Assembly: GCA_017311185.1 (NCBI GenBank)
Contig: JAESUZ010000455.1
Coordinates: 434,001 to 498,000, forward strand
Reading direction: 5' to 3'
DNA: 64,000 nucleotides
Source of the DNA: Proteles cristata cristata
Lineage: Eukaryota; Chordata; Mammalia; Carnivora; Hyaenidae
The notes under the pieces were generated by a model, which saw only the letters and a program-made list of their open reading frames with translations, was not told where the DNA came from and ran no database searches. This document shows positions 1 to 11,659 of this stretch, piece by piece. How positions within the stretch are numbered: position 1 is the stretch's first letter; the number at the start of each line of letters is the position of its first letter. The position numbers and the translations under genes are program-made.

Positions 1-1559
1 ACCAAACATTCACTCCAACCTTTGGTTTTATTACTATGCTTTTTAGGTCTTGAGATGCTGCCTTCTCTTTCCGCATTATTTTTATTTTTGTTTTCACGTT
101 TGGTGGCTGTGTGTCTAGATTTAGTTCAATCCAATCAATATTCAATTCTATAAAATTTCAGTAACATTGAAAGTTTCTAGGGATAAAAAGAAGATGTTGA
201 TTGCAGCTCTCCCCCAAAGTTCATAGTTTAGAAGGGAGGCGCACTTGCAAAGAGAAATTATGATAGAATGTGGCAGCCTCCAGGGAACTGGACTAAGGAC
301 AGTGATGGACTGTCTAAGGGGATTAGGGAGTTTTTCGCAAGAGTTGATGCTTGAGAAGCACGTTGAGGAACGAGTTGTTAACCAGGTTCCCAAAGCAGGT
401 GGGGCAGTTTCCAAGTCCTTGGGGCCTCTGCATAGACCAGTCTCCCATACCCAACACATGGATTTTGTAAAATACACTCAGTGAATCCATATCAGGATAA
501 AAATGAATTTTTTGTTTTAATTTTTAAAGGAATTTTATAGTTAGGCTCTTAAGATATTAGTTACGGTCGGCTATGCACTCCCAGCAACCCCTATGGGTGA
601 TTTAGCTAAGCAAGCGTGGAAGGAAAGAAAAAAAAATCTGAACCGGTATGAACAATGAACTTTTTAGAGATTAGAGCTTAGAGGTACAGTAAACAGTAAG
701 GCTGACATAATGTATATGTTGCGGTCCTAGCATCTGTTGATTATACACTTTGCTGTTCTTAATTTCAAATTTTGGATCCAACAGGTTTTCAGGACTCAGT
801 CACTCAGGTGAGCCCCAGGCTTTGCCAGTCCCCACCTACACCCCCTAATGGATGCTGGAGCTGGGCCTGGAGGCGGGAGAGGTGCGCATACAGCTGGAAG
901 AAAGCATTTAATGGGGAAGACATGCAAGATCGGCTTCTACATTAGGACGCCATGGAGGCTTTGGTATTATGGTAGAGAACGTATAAGAGGCATTTTCCCC
1001 AAACTCACAGATTGTCTCTGTAATGACAATATCTGGTTAACATTAGAGTTTTGCTTCTCTTGCTATAAATTTGTAAAATTTGCTTTCTACATGGTTTCCT
1101 TTGCTCTCCTACTTAATCGCATGATCTCTCTCACAGTACATTTTTTCTCTCTCAGAGATTCTCAGCATTCCATGCCTCCCACCAAACCACACAATGTATG
1201 TATTTACTTTGTCTACTGACTCAATATCTGGTTCCAGCCTAGAAGTTGGCCTCTTTGTCATGATGCTCTTGCTTCTTTTCCCACACGCCACCTGCCACCG
1301 TGTCCTGCCGATTCCCGCGGAGATCGGCTCCTAACGCCGTGGCTTTCTGTCCTTGGCACAGTCAGGAGAAAAGACTTAGTGCCTTTTCTTCTGGAACCCG
1401 CCTTGCTTAGGTAGAGGAAGGCTTTCTGATTTCAGGGCCCCAGGAAAACAGTCTCTATAGAAAATAAAGCAAAATTATTTTCTAACATTCTTCCTGTTTT
1501 AATTGCCTTAAATAACCCTCTAGCCAGAAAATCTGCCATCATCCAACTGATATCAATTT
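1..1559. other. Unique non-coding stretch, nothing recognised
   Basis: No repeat family, RNA gene or splice-bounded exon was recognised. The short open frames here (up to 123 codons) carry no domain or signal that supports coding. Confidence 0.4.
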
Positions 1560-1573
1560 AAGACTCATTCCTT

Positions 1574-1781
1574 GGGGCGCCTGGGTGGCTCAGTCTGTTG
1601 AGAGTTCAACCCTTGAGTTCAGTTTAGGTCATGATCTCGTGGCTCATGAGATTGAGCCCCATGTCGGGCTCTGCACTGACAGCCCAGAGCCTGCTTTGGA
1701 TTCTCTCTCTCTCCCTCTCTCTACCCCTCCCCTGCTCGTGTTCTCTCTCTCTGTCTCTCAAAATACATAAACATTTTAAAA
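1574..1781 (+). mobile_element. Felid tRNA-Lys SINE
   Basis: The copy starts 'ggggcgcctgggtggctcag' and has the CT-rich body and an A-rich tail. The target-site duplication 'aagactcatt' occurs at 1560-1569 and 1782-1791, so the insertion is complete. The head is somewhat diverged ('tctgttgagagttcaa'). Confidence 0.95.
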
Positions 1782-2129
1782 AAGACTCATTTACTGACTT
1801 TTTAGAACATAGTTGGAATAACTCTTTCTCTGAAGCAAGCTGTATTTAAAGGTTATTACTCTGTTAAAGAATATGGTTGTCTCTCACTATTTAAAAAGAG
1901 TCACTTAAAATAAAAAAGCATATTATCTATTTTGAGTGTATTAAAGTTTTGTATCGTAAGACGACATCTACATGATTTTGTTTATATACTAAAACTGTCC
2001 ATGGCACCAAGTGACAAAATGGTTAAAAGGGTTACACAGTATTTTACTCATATATGCATGTTTTTTGGTGATTGAATGAATGACAATGTGCACCACTTTA
2101 AAAGCAGCCTGAACTTAATAATAAACGAG

Positions 2130-2188
2130 AAAATTACTACTATTTTGTTTCTTTTGGGTCCTCGAAGAAACAAAATAGTAGTAATTTT
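2130..2188. repeat. Perfect 24-bp inverted repeat (hairpin)
   Basis: The arm at 2130-2153 is the exact reverse complement of 2165-2188, separated by an 11-nt loop (ttgggtcctcg). The next pair (2129 g, 2189 t) does not match, so the palindrome has sharp edges. It lies outside the neighbouring SINEs. Template switching during replication, a small MITE-like element or a pre-miRNA-like hairpin are all possible; the sequence alone does not decide. Confidence 0.95.
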
Positions 2189-2477
2189 TAAATAAAATGC
2201 TTAGAGAGATTAGTTAGAAAGTTAGAAGTGCGGTTACTTGGCATATTAATCAATAACAATGTTGAAGAAGCAACATGTCTGTAATGGTGTGATTAATGTA
2301 ATCCTGCTCTTCAGGCACACTTGTAAGACTCAAATCGCTCCCTCAAGGGTCACACTTTCTGGTTTCGTGTTGACTGAACTGACTCCTAACCCTCTCAGCC
2401 ATGTGCCAGAGTCTCTGCCCTGACCAATATCTGTTCCGCTAAGCCTTTACATTCCCCCAGATAAGAAAGACATGTAC

Positions 2478-2709
2478 AGGGGCACCTGGGTGGCTCAGTT
2501 GGTTAAATGTCTGACTTTGGCTCAGGTCATGATCCCATGGTTCATGGGTTCAAGCCGCACGTAGGGCTCTGAGCTGGAAGCTCAGTTCCAGATCCAGATC
2601 CTGGAACCTGCTTTGGATTCTGTGTCTTCTTCTCTCTCTGCCCCTTCCTTGCTCATGAGCTGTCTCTCTCTGTCTCTCAGTAATAAAATTATTTTTTAAT
2701 TAATTAAAA
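2478..2709 (+). mobile_element. Felid tRNA-Lys SINE
   Basis: The copy has the head 'ggggcacctgggtggctcag', a CT-rich body and a tail ending 'taattaaaaa'. The 12-bp duplication 'aaagacatgtac' lies at 2466-2477 and 2710-2721. It carries a short internal duplication ('gctcagttccagatccagatcc'). Confidence 0.95.
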
Positions 2710-2888
2710 AAAGACATGTACTTTTAGATATATTTGGGGAAAAAATCAGAATCCTAAGACTGGGGCAATCATATTAAGAACCAGATAAGGTTTAGATATT
2801 TACCATCAGAGTAAAATAGAAAGTGTTGTTAGTGGTTGAGAAGTTGAAGAAAGGGGGTGAGTTAGGGGCTGCTTAAGAATTGTCAAAG

Positions 2889-3107
2889 GGGCGCCTGGGT
2901 GGCTTAGTCGGTTGAGCGTCCGACTTTCGCGTAGGTCATGATCTCCCGGTTCGTGGGTTCGAGCCCCGCGTCGGGCTCTGTGCTGACCGCCAGCTCAGAG
3001 CCTGGAGCCTGTTTCAGTCTGTGACTCCCTCTCTCTCTGACCCACCCCTGCTCACGCTGTCTCTCTCTCTCTCCCAGAAATAAATAAAATATTAAAAAAA
3101 AAAAAAA
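2889..3107 (+). mobile_element. Felid SINE, 'tttcgc' subfamily, young-looking
   Basis: The copy carries the diagnostic variants 'ggcttagtcgg', 'gactttcgc' and 'ctgaccgccagctcag', then a long pure A tail. The 14-bp target-site duplications 'aagaattgtcaaag' (2875-2888) and 'aagaattgccaaag' (3108-3121) differ at one base. The pol III A-box region and B-box ('ggttcgagccc'-like) are intact. Confidence 0.96.
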
Positions 3108-3565
3108 AAGAATTGCCAAAGTCACGTGAACACGAAGCTATCTTTCCAAGTGCTATTTTACCCCATTTGTTTCTGATTTGACAGAAGCACACAGATCCTG
3201 GTAACCACTCCCCCCCGCCCCCCAGCCGCCACTTTTCTAATGTTCCCTTTGTGTCATTTTGCTTTTTATAAAAGACCAGCATCGATTCCTTTTGTCCTTA
3301 TGTGAAAGAAACCTGAAGAGAGTTTTCATTTTTAGGGACAAAAAGGCTAAAAGGAGAGCAGTGAGCAGGGTTGGCACCCAGCAAGCTGTCTGAGGGGCTG
3401 GTGCACCTGGCCCTGCCCACCCCCCAGCCATGCCCAGCATCTCAGCCTCCAGCCCCAGGGTTCTGAGCTGGTGTCATGACGTGATCTTGGTTTAGGCCGT
3501 ACATCTGTTTGCAAGATAAGTCTTAAGCTATCAGATATGTCTAATGAGCTCTTTTTTCTTTGCAG

Positions 3566-3614
3566 GAGTGAAGGGAGAAGGGTGATGTCCGGGAATGCTC
3601 AAAACGGTTTCCCT
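3566..3614 (+). other. Candidate exon with possible start codon
   Basis: A pyrimidine-rich tract and acceptor ('cttttttctttgcag') end at 3565, and a strong donor (gtaagt) begins at 3615, bounding 49 nt. An ATG at 3585 leaves exactly ten open codons to the donor, in phase with the next candidate exon at 3788. No protein family is recognised. It could be a chance pairing of splice-like sites or a non-coding RNA exon. Confidence 0.3.
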
Positions 3615-3787
3615 GTAAGTTAACACTAATTGCTTCTTGTATGGTGTCGTTTTCGTTAAAGAAGATTTCATAGGAACGATCTGCTTTGGGATACAGGGGA
3701 GGGGGACCCATATCGTGTCTGGTTAACTATTAGTAAAAACTAGTAACACGCTCAAAACTAGTCATCTGCTGACCTTTCTCTTACCAG

Positions 3788-3947
3788 ATCTGCCACTGCA
3801 ATCCGCAGGTGGAGACCTTCCTCAGTCTGGCCCACAGGGATTTCTCGGTGGTTTGTCCCGCATCTTCTGGCCGGCTGCGGCACAAGCCCGGCCTCCCCGT
3901 ATGTTGGTTTGCCCCTGTAATTTGGCTTAGACGAACCCTTCAATGTG
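3788..3947 (+). other. Candidate exon, open frame, unrecognised
   Basis: An acceptor-like tract 'cctttctcttaccag' ends at 3787 and a donor 'gtgagt' begins at 3948. The 160-nt segment is open throughout in one frame (53 codons plus one base), beginning I-C-H-C-N-P. The frame joins in phase to the ten codons at 3585-3614 across a 173-nt gap. The next acceptor-like 'ccctacag' at about 3974 is too close to be a real intron end. No domain is seen and coding is unproven. Confidence 0.28.
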
Positions 3948-4296
3948 GTGAGTCCAAATTCTATTCCCTACAGGTGTACCCTACACACGTTCCGGGTCCA
4001 CCCCACGTGCTTCCTCCAGCCCGAAATATTCACGGAGTCTTTTAAACAGAATATTGTCCTTCCCAACCGCTCCTGGCTGTTTCTAGGGGCCACTCGAATG
4101 CCTATGCCGTGTGCTGTTTTGCAGCGTCATTTGCAAAGTGCCCGTACTTTGCTTTATGCTCTTCAAGGGCAGTGCTGGTATGTTACTCCTGACGCCTGTG
4201 CCGTGCTCGTGGTGAACGTGTTCATACAAGTAACCGTAATAATTCTCCATGTGAGTTTTTACATATATTAAACGAAGTATTTCTACCTTCACTGAC

Positions 4297-4528
4297 GTAT
4301 TCCTTTTTTTAAGTATTCTTAAAAATTTTTTAACGTTTATTTTTGAGACAGAGAGAGACAGAGCATGAGCTGGAGAGGGGCAGAGAGAGAAGGAGACACA
4401 GAATCTGAAGCAGCTCCAGGCTCTGAGCTGTCAGCACAGAGCCCGACGTGGGGCTCGAACCCACAACTATGAGATCATGACCTGAGCTGAAGTCAGGTGC
4501 TTAGCCGACTAAGCCACCCAGGTGCCCC
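4297..4528 (-). mobile_element. Felid tRNA-Lys SINE
   Basis: The reverse-strand copy has a T-rich tail at left and its head ('ccacccaggtgcccc') at right. The duplication 'ccttcactgac' lies at 4286-4296 and 4527-4537. Confidence 0.94.
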
Positions 4529-4599
4529 TTCACTGACACGTTCTTAACACAGCTCCTATAAGCCTAGGACTATGAAAGCAGATCATGGAAACCGACCCA

Positions 4600-4740
4600 G
4601 AAGAGCACTTAGAAGTGATAGCAACCTTGCATATTACATTGTTCAATTTGAGCTATCCTTTCCCAGATGCAGAAATGAGAGCTCAGAGAGGAGCGGAGAT
4701 TTGCTCAAGGTCCTGAGGATACTCTCAGGGAGGATCCCAA
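4600..4740 (-). mobile_element. MIR SINE fragment
   Basis: The segment 'gatgcagaaatgagagctcagagag...tttgctcaaggtcctgagga' matches the complement of the MIR core. It is ancient and diverged, with no target duplication visible. Confidence 0.75.
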
Positions 4741-5779
4741 ACTTCTGATTTAAAAGAACTTGCATAATTTAGGAGGATGTTCCTCTGTAACCAAAGATCC
4801 TTGAAAACAATGAGGAAAGAGAAGAAGATCTGCAGACAGGCCTGTGTCCGGGGTCCCCATGTATTTAAGGACAAATGACAACCTGGCCTTCGTTCCTGGG
4901 CCATGGCCCCTCCTCTCTTCTGACTCAGAGATCCGTGGCCCTGTAGCCACTCAGTGTATCACCTGGGACCAGCTTCACAGGACCGATGGGCCTTCCCGAG
5001 TCACTCCAGCTGATGCCCAGGAGAATCTATGCACCATAGTGTGAGGATTCAAGCAGGATCCGTGGGCTCGCCTGGGCCTTCTACTTGCTTTCAGTGGATT
5101 TCTGTAGTCTCATAATTCTTGTCTGCAGGTTAGACCTCGTGTTGGTGATATACTCACTATACGCATCCAAATACAGAGAGCTGGAGACGATGCAGATGCG
5201 TTCTTGGAAGCCAGTCCACCCGATGCTTAAAAAATATTTTGAACACGTATTGATAACTGCAAACGAGCCCCTGAACCATACACAGAGCCTGAAACTCGAG
5301 AGAGGGAGGCTGAGGGCAGAGGCCGTGGGAGAGAGCTCATCACCCTTGGTCATACAGGATGGACTTGAGAGTCAGGGCGGAGGCTAACGGCAGACGGCAT
5401 GCAAGACCAGGGTGAAAAAGTGGTATCAGCAGGCGTGGGAGTCCCCGAAAACAAGTACAGTCAGCTGTGGTTTTTGCCAAGGGCTATCCTAAGCCCGGAT
5501 AGTGGCGACCGGCTTATTCAGTTTCACCCAGGAAGTCTTACGTAGATGCCTACTTTGCAGGTACACGCTCATCAATTCAGGGATTACAGATGATGAGGCT
5601 CACGGATGCTGAAACAGATGGTGTTGGAAGACACTTGTCCCAAAACTCCTGGTCCATGAAAGGCAGGTCTCGAAGAGCGGCAGCGTCACCGCCTCCCGCT
5701 GGTGCGCTGTTGTGAAACCTTGGCGTTCCTCTGCGGCACAGAGAGCCGAGCCAGATGGGAAATTCGAACTATTGACACT
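4741..5779. other. Non-coding stretch, nothing recognised
   Basis: Overlapping open frames of up to 100 codons occur on both strands at 5081-5387, but none has convincing splice boundaries or a recognised domain. Confidence 0.35.
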
Positions 5780-5960
5780 CATTCGCTTCCTCGTTCCATC
5801 AACAAATGGTTATTGATTATCTACTTTGTGCCAGGTTCCATTCTAGGCACAGGGGGTGAAATGGTAAACAAAATGGCAACAAACAAAAAAATCCCTGATA
5901 TCATGGAGGCTGGAGCTTCGTAGGAGGGAAAGGCAATAGGCAGGTGACTCATGAGTCACT
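5780..5960 (-). mobile_element. L2 LINE 3' end
   Basis: 'caacaaatggttattgatta' followed by 'gtgccaggttccattctagg' and 'aaaatccctgatatcatgga' is the complement of the L2 3' terminal consensus. It is old and 5'-truncated. Confidence 0.8.
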
Positions 5961-5969
5961 CTCAGACAA

Positions 5970-8394
5970 TGATCAGTTTGAAGATGAGAGCACTCTCAAG
6001 AATCACCTGAAATCTCTCAGGTTTGTCTGGAAGAGATGGGAAGTCAAGGCACCGGTAGGAACCGTGTCTCCTGAGGTGTGAGTTTGGACTTAGGTGTTTA
6101 TAATCATCTGCCACCCTGTGCTTTGCTTTCAGAGAAATTGAGAATTAAATGTGTGACTCAAATCCTGGGTGCCCATTAAGGAACTTACATATGGTTTGAT
6201 GTATCAAACTCTTTCTAACACTGTTGGGCTTTTTTTTTTTCTGCATCAAGTTCCTCTTTTTAATTTGATTTATTTAGAAAATCCCCCACTTTCTACAGTT
6301 CATTAGTAAAAAAAAAAAATACTCTCTAGAAATTACTCATTGATGTTAGACGTGACCAACTTTAAATAGACAGTGTAGTTGCACATTTAAAAGTGAAAAT
6401 GGATAATACTTAGTAATTGAGGATGTGCTTTTCATATTCAATTTCCTTAAAAAGTCTGCACAGGCATAACCATCTTATTTCCTGCTCACTTAACCAAAAC
6501 TACACAGAAGCCCTGATGCTACAGGCGGTATCTGTAAAACCTCTAAGGAACAGGGCAAGAGAGTATTTGACTTGGTCTTTCCTACTGGCAGAGGCCAGTA
6601 TTGCCAGATTCCTGGCTGATCCTGTGTTGAACCAGGCACTCCTTCTTCCCCTTGTAATCACCAGACTCCGTTGCCGTAATTCCATGCGTTGACACTGCTT
6701 TATTCTTCACATTGATTGTCTCTGCACGTGTGTGAGTTTGCTGGCCCTCTGTGCTTAGCGCCAGGTCTACCCTGAGTTACCAAGCCTGCCTTCTGAGGGA
6801 CGCCTTCAAATTCAGAAAGGTTTGGTGGCTAAAATTAGCGTGGGAATGGAAGGTTGCCTGGCCGAGGCCTCCTAGACTTTCTGAAGAAATGGAAATAGGA
6901 GTGATGTACTGATCTCCATTAATGTTACTCTATTAAGAAGTCAGATGATTGAGATTGAGAGGGATTCTGGCCACTTAAAAGGACTTCTTACACACACTAT
7001 AAAACTATGTCCAGGAGGTAAAACATGATCTACAGATCACAGGGAGAAATACAGAATTTCCTTCCCTTCCACAAGATAAATCTGACATGCTGCAAATAGC
7101 AAAATATCAGAAAGCATTATAGAGTCAAGAGTAGAAAAGTCCACATTATTAAAGGCCTTTATCATTCATACAAGAGTTATGTAACTTTATAACTTATTGC
7201 AAAAGATGGTTAGGCTTGTGTTCTTCACTGTGTAAGTCAATGTTGTAACAGGTAGATATGAACGGAATTTAAATGTCAAGCCAAAGCCCCCAGGTACAGG
7301 GTTTCCTATTTCACACTGACATTTGATTAAATCAGACTGATGCACTGAGAGAATAAATGATTCCCTTGAAGGATATTTGGCATGCTAACATTTTTGATTC
7401 CAAATATTAATTGTAACACACTAATTCGTGATGGCAGAGACATTCGCCTACCTGACAGGCAATGGCTTTCGAATTCTGATTTCAGGAGGACAATGACTAG
7501 AGTTAGGTCCTGAGACAGGATTCTGGAAGCTCTTTAATTGACATTTCTGGGCACCAGGAAGAAAAATCTTAAGAGGTATGTGCAGGAAAGGGTGTTTCAA
7601 GTGGTAGACGAATTGTGTAATTAGGGAGATATTTGGAGAAAAATGTCAGTCTGTGGGGAAGTGTGTGAGCATGGTTACAACAAAGACAGAAGCCACATTG
7701 AAAAGATGCGTGTTTGGCAAGAGAAATCCTATCGATCTCAAAGTAAGCCCTGCTCTGAAAGTCCCGGCTTCCTGACTTCTCCACCTGGGGTGCAGCTTTC
7801 ATTTTGGATTGCAGGTCCTTAGTTTGAGATGGAATTCAAAACACAGAAAGAGGAGAATAAGAGCAGCTTTTAGTAAGACTAGGAACAGCGTGTACAGGGT
7901 TTAATTAAAGCCACTTAGAAAGCAGAGAGCTAACGCAGACCTTGTCTGGTTTTCCACCAACTTTAACCTCCCAACTGTCTCCCTAATGTATTATTAAGTT
8001 ACATAATCAGGACATGTTCTTCCTGTAACATCAAGAGCATTGCCTTACAAAAGGGAATGTGCACTGAAGATGTGGTGCGTGCACGTGAGTGTGTGCTCAT
8101 GCAGGTGTGTCTCTAGGTGACGGGAGGCTTGATCTCCCCATGGAGATGTTCAGGTTGTGAGCCGTCACTCATGCTCTGTTCCAGCTTTCTGTGCCATTCT
8201 ATCTATGCATTTATTCATTCAAACATTCGTTCGGGATTTTCAAATTCCGAGTGCTGCTGTGCTGGTCGGTGAGGGGCACATCAGCACAGCATGGCTGCCT
8301 TCCTCACAGAGCTCACCGTGCAAACAGATGTGGGTACCGATGATCGAACAAGATGTCACAAGAGATATACTTGTAAGCACAGAATATGAAGGCC
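5970..8394. other. Unique non-coding stretch
   Basis: AT-rich, with short homopolymer runs at 6230-6240 and 6308-6320. No gene or interspersed repeat was recognised with confidence. Open frames at 6417-6692 and 7569-7802 lack support. Confidence 0.35.
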
Positions 8395-8660
8395 GCGGCC
8401 TTAGTTTGTTATTAGAGACAAAATATCAGAGACATTTACTTATCACAGTTCTGGAGGTTGAAAGTCCAAGATCAGGGTGCCAGCGTGTTCAATGTCTGCT
8501 GAGGGCCCTCTTTCTTCTTGGTTCACAGAGGGCCACCCACCTTCTTCTGTGTCCTCACAGTGTGGAGAGAGAAGGGAGCTCTCTGAGGTCTTTCCTAAGG
8601 GGACTAATTCCATTCTTGGGTCCATAGCAGTAGTCATGATAGACTTCCTGGATGAGATAA
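8395..8660 (-). mobile_element. MLT1-class LTR (MaLR)
   Basis: The block 'cacagttctggaggttgaaa', 'gtccaagatcagggtgccag' and 'cttcttctgtgtcctcacag' is the complement of MLT1 LTR sequence. The 156-codon open frame at 8157-8627 runs into it and is not a gene. Confidence 0.85.
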
Positions 8661-8684
8661 CACTTACTTGGATTTTCAGAGAGG

Positions 8685-8915
8685 CAGTTTGGCATAATGG
8701 AAATAGATAGCATTTCATCGTCAGAGACTTGGGTTTAAATCTTCTTATGGGTCAGCTGATATCTGGGGAGAACATTTCTTTGAACCTTCTGTTAACATCT
8801 GTCCAGGGAAGAAGCACATATCCCTGAGTGGAAATGTGCATTACGTGACTTGAATGTGTGACAGGAAAGCTAGAGGACACTTGGGAAGTGCTCAATAATG
8901 TGTTGCGGAGTCAAT
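8685..8915 (+). mobile_element. MIR SINE
   Basis: 'ggcagtttggcataatggaa', 'agagacttgggtttaaatc' and a terminal 'gaagtgctcaataatgtgtt' follow the MIR order from tRNA head to 3' end. The middle is diverged. Confidence 0.65.
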
Positions 8916-10343
8916 ACTCATTATGATTCTAACAGGAAGAGGTTAACAGGTAGCGGGGCGGCGGGGGGAGGCAGGAATGTTCTCAGCTGAAGTAACAGGC
9001 TATGCAAACCCTCAGATGTGAGAGGGGGTGGTCTCTGAACAAAAGGGCAAAGATTCAGATACGCTGCCTTCCACACAAGGGGGCGGGGGTGCTGGGAGCA
9101 GAGCTGAGCCCTTACAGGGGAGCCTTGCATGCCACACTGAGGGGAATGAAAGTTGCTATGAAGACAAGAAACCAATGGGGAACCTGAAGAAGAGAGCAGT
9201 GTTCTCAGACTTCTGTTTGAGAAGGACGCTCTGGGAGTTCGGTGTAGAGAGTGGGGAGCGTTGGTGAAGCCAGGTCTGTGACGGCAGTCAGGCCATTGTG
9301 GGAGACGTGGAGTGGCCATCTAGGTGAGCATACCTGGAATAAATCAGAGTGACGCGCCATGAGCAGAACTGCAAAGTGGGATGTGGAGGGTGGGCGAGAA
9401 AGACATCAAGAAGGACTCTCATGTCCAACTGGGCCCGTGGCTGGAGTCCATGCCTGAATGGAAAAGAGGCATCACGAGCAAGGGAGGAAGATTAATCCAC
9501 TTTTGCACAGGTGGAGTTAATGCTGCTATAAGGTGTTCAGGTAACACTCGGGTAACAGCATGTACACACCAGGGGCACGAGAGGGGATGTGATTATGAAC
9601 AGAGACTCACAGATGGGCAGCGGGCACATGGCAACTGAGATGTGGGCGGGGCTGATACAGACTCATTTTGGTCCCATGATAGGATCTTCAGTGTGATCTC
9701 AGTTGAATCCAAATAAAATCTGTTTTGGATCGCAATACACAACAGTTTGTAGTCACAAAACCGATTCAAGATTACCACTGATGTTACCAGACAGGCTCCA
9801 AAAGGAGCTTTAGAACATTGAATATTTATCCCTTTTCATTTCATGCCTAAACCGCTTACAAAGGACCTATAATTGCCGAATTACTTTTTGGTCTGGAAGG
9901 TAGCGTCTCATTAGTCATATTAAATACATAACTATGGAAAAATATATATAACTATGCTTTTAATGTTGCTATTAATAAGGAAATATTTATTATGGAAAAA
10001 TATCCACTTCCAAACCATAAAAGTAGATGATTGTTATGCAAGTCTCTTGAAAAAGACAGAGCTCAAGCCTGGTGTGTCTTTTGCTAAATCTCATTTGCGC
10101 TGGCTGCTTCCACATTGGTTTGAGGGCGGAGGAGTTGTAAACCAGAATCCATTGTTCCTTCCTGCCACTATGTATGAATGTGTATCTTAGTCTGGGTCAC
10201 AAACTAGACTTCTTTTTTTGTATGAGATGATTTATAAAACAATTCACATATGACTCAAAACTCTTGGAATATTTGGGGATTGGTATTCTGGTCAGACACT
10301 GGGTGAAAGAGGAGAAACCCAGAGAAGTAATTAGTGATGCCCG
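8916..10343. other. Unique non-coding stretch
   Basis: No gene or repeat identified. The 132-codon frame at 8921-9319 (minus) has no recognised domain or splice context. A 13-bp direct repeat 'tatggaaaaatat' occurs near 9933 and 9991. Confidence 0.35.
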
Positions 10344-10355
10344 CCTATCAGCTCT

Positions 10356-10564
10356 TTTTTTGGTTAAGATTTGTTTATTTTTTGAGAGACAGAGAGAGAC
10401 AGCATGAGCTGGGGAGGGATAGAGAGAGAGGGAGACACAGAATCTGAAGCAGGCTCCAGGCTCTGAGCTGTCAGTACAGAGCCTGACATGGGGCTCAAAC
10501 TCATGAACCGGGAGATCATGACCTGAGCCAAAGTCGGATGCTTAACCGATTAAGCCACCCCTCT
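10356..10564 (-). mobile_element. Felid tRNA-Lys SINE
   Basis: The reverse copy is flanked by the duplications 'cctatcagctct' (10344-10355) and 'cctatcagttct' (10565-10576), with one mismatch. The last head bases are missing ('ccacccctctc'). Confidence 0.93.
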
Positions 10565-10576
10565 CCTATCAGTTCT

Positions 10577-11439
10577 AAAGCTTGGCAACACAATGCTCTG
10601 GGGCTGTGGCTTTAGAACACACATCATTTTATATGATTTAATTTTCCTCAACACACTCACTGTATTTTTGAGAACACTAGAAAACGAACTGGCATAGGGA
10701 TTCAATCTATCACCAATTATTAATAGATGGATTCTGGAACGATCCCTTGGAATTTGCGAGCTGCTGAGTTTCAGAGGCAGGTGAAGGGCTGTGCAGAAAA
10801 GCCACACGTGCACACGGTCTTGGCTCTTGAGCACAGTTCTTTACTGGATTGATGAAATGATCTCTATTATAAGAGTTTCATCTTTCCAACTGACAAGGCA
10901 TTGTGCTTTCAACACTAATGGGCTCGGTTGGCAATCTGGTTCTGCTATTAATTAACATAATAATGAAGAAGACAATATTTTAACCGCATCAGCTTGTGTC
11001 TCACTTGAAAATATAGAACCTGCAACAATAATTTATTTCTAACAATAATTTCTACTGCTAGAGAGCGAGGTTTTCTAGTTGTGTGTAAATTAAAAAGCTG
11101 TTAGTTATTGCCACGAGATTCATGCACTATCATTGATCAAAGAGGTCCATTGCTTTTATTGGTGGCTGGATTATGTCTCCCTCTCATGCCTTCTTGGGTT
11201 TAGAGATCAGTGTTCTGTGTGAATAACACCAAGTCACCACAAGGGAAGATGTCCATCTCTTCTGGGGCCAATGTGACCAGGGACACCTTACCAGATGTTG
11301 AGTGGGAGCCCAAGCAGAGGAGAGTAGGTAGCACGAGAGAACCACAGGCAGAAAATACCCCCTTTTGACTCCATCATTCTGTTACTTACTCATGCCACAT
11401 ATATATGTTGCCACTTTAATGTAGAAATAAATGGGGATA
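10577..11439. other. Unique AT-rich stretch, candidate conserved element
   Basis: Repeat-free and AT-rich. The part at 10900-11110 is rich in homeodomain-like TAAT/ATTA cores ('tattaattaacataataatg'). No coding evidence. Conservation is a guess from composition only. Confidence 0.3.
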
Positions 11440-11657
11440 GGGGCGCCTGGGTGGCTCAGTCGGTTAAGCGTCCGACTTCGGTTCAGGTCATGATCTCATG
11501 GCTCGTGGGTTCGAGCCCTGCGTCGGGCTCTGTGCTGACAGCTCGGAGCCGGGACCCTGTTTCAGAGTCTGTGTCTCCTTCTCTCTCAGACCTACCCCTG
11601 CTCATGCTGTCTCTCTCTCTCTTTCAGAAATAAAACAATAAAAAATTTTAAAAAAAA
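11440..11657 (+). mobile_element. Felid tRNA-Lys SINE
   Basis: A well preserved copy with head 'ggggcgcctgggtggctcag', intact B-box-like 'gggttcgagccc' and an A-rich tail. Flanks 'aaataaatgggg' and 'gaaaaatggggg' suggest the target duplication. Confidence 0.94.
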
Positions 11658-11659
11658 GA

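Noticed and set aside
790..804. 15-nt microexon between 'ggttttcag' and 'gtgagc'
   Set aside because: Such pairings arise often by chance; no supporting frame or neighbouring exon.
8157..8627. 156-codon plus-strand open frame
   Set aside because: Its second half lies in an antisense MLT1 LTR, and it has no domain or splice context.
11440..11520. tRNA gene candidates in SINE heads (A-box and B-box present)
   Set aside because: These are tRNA-Lys-derived SINE heads that do not fold as a complete tRNA; the same applies to all other copies.
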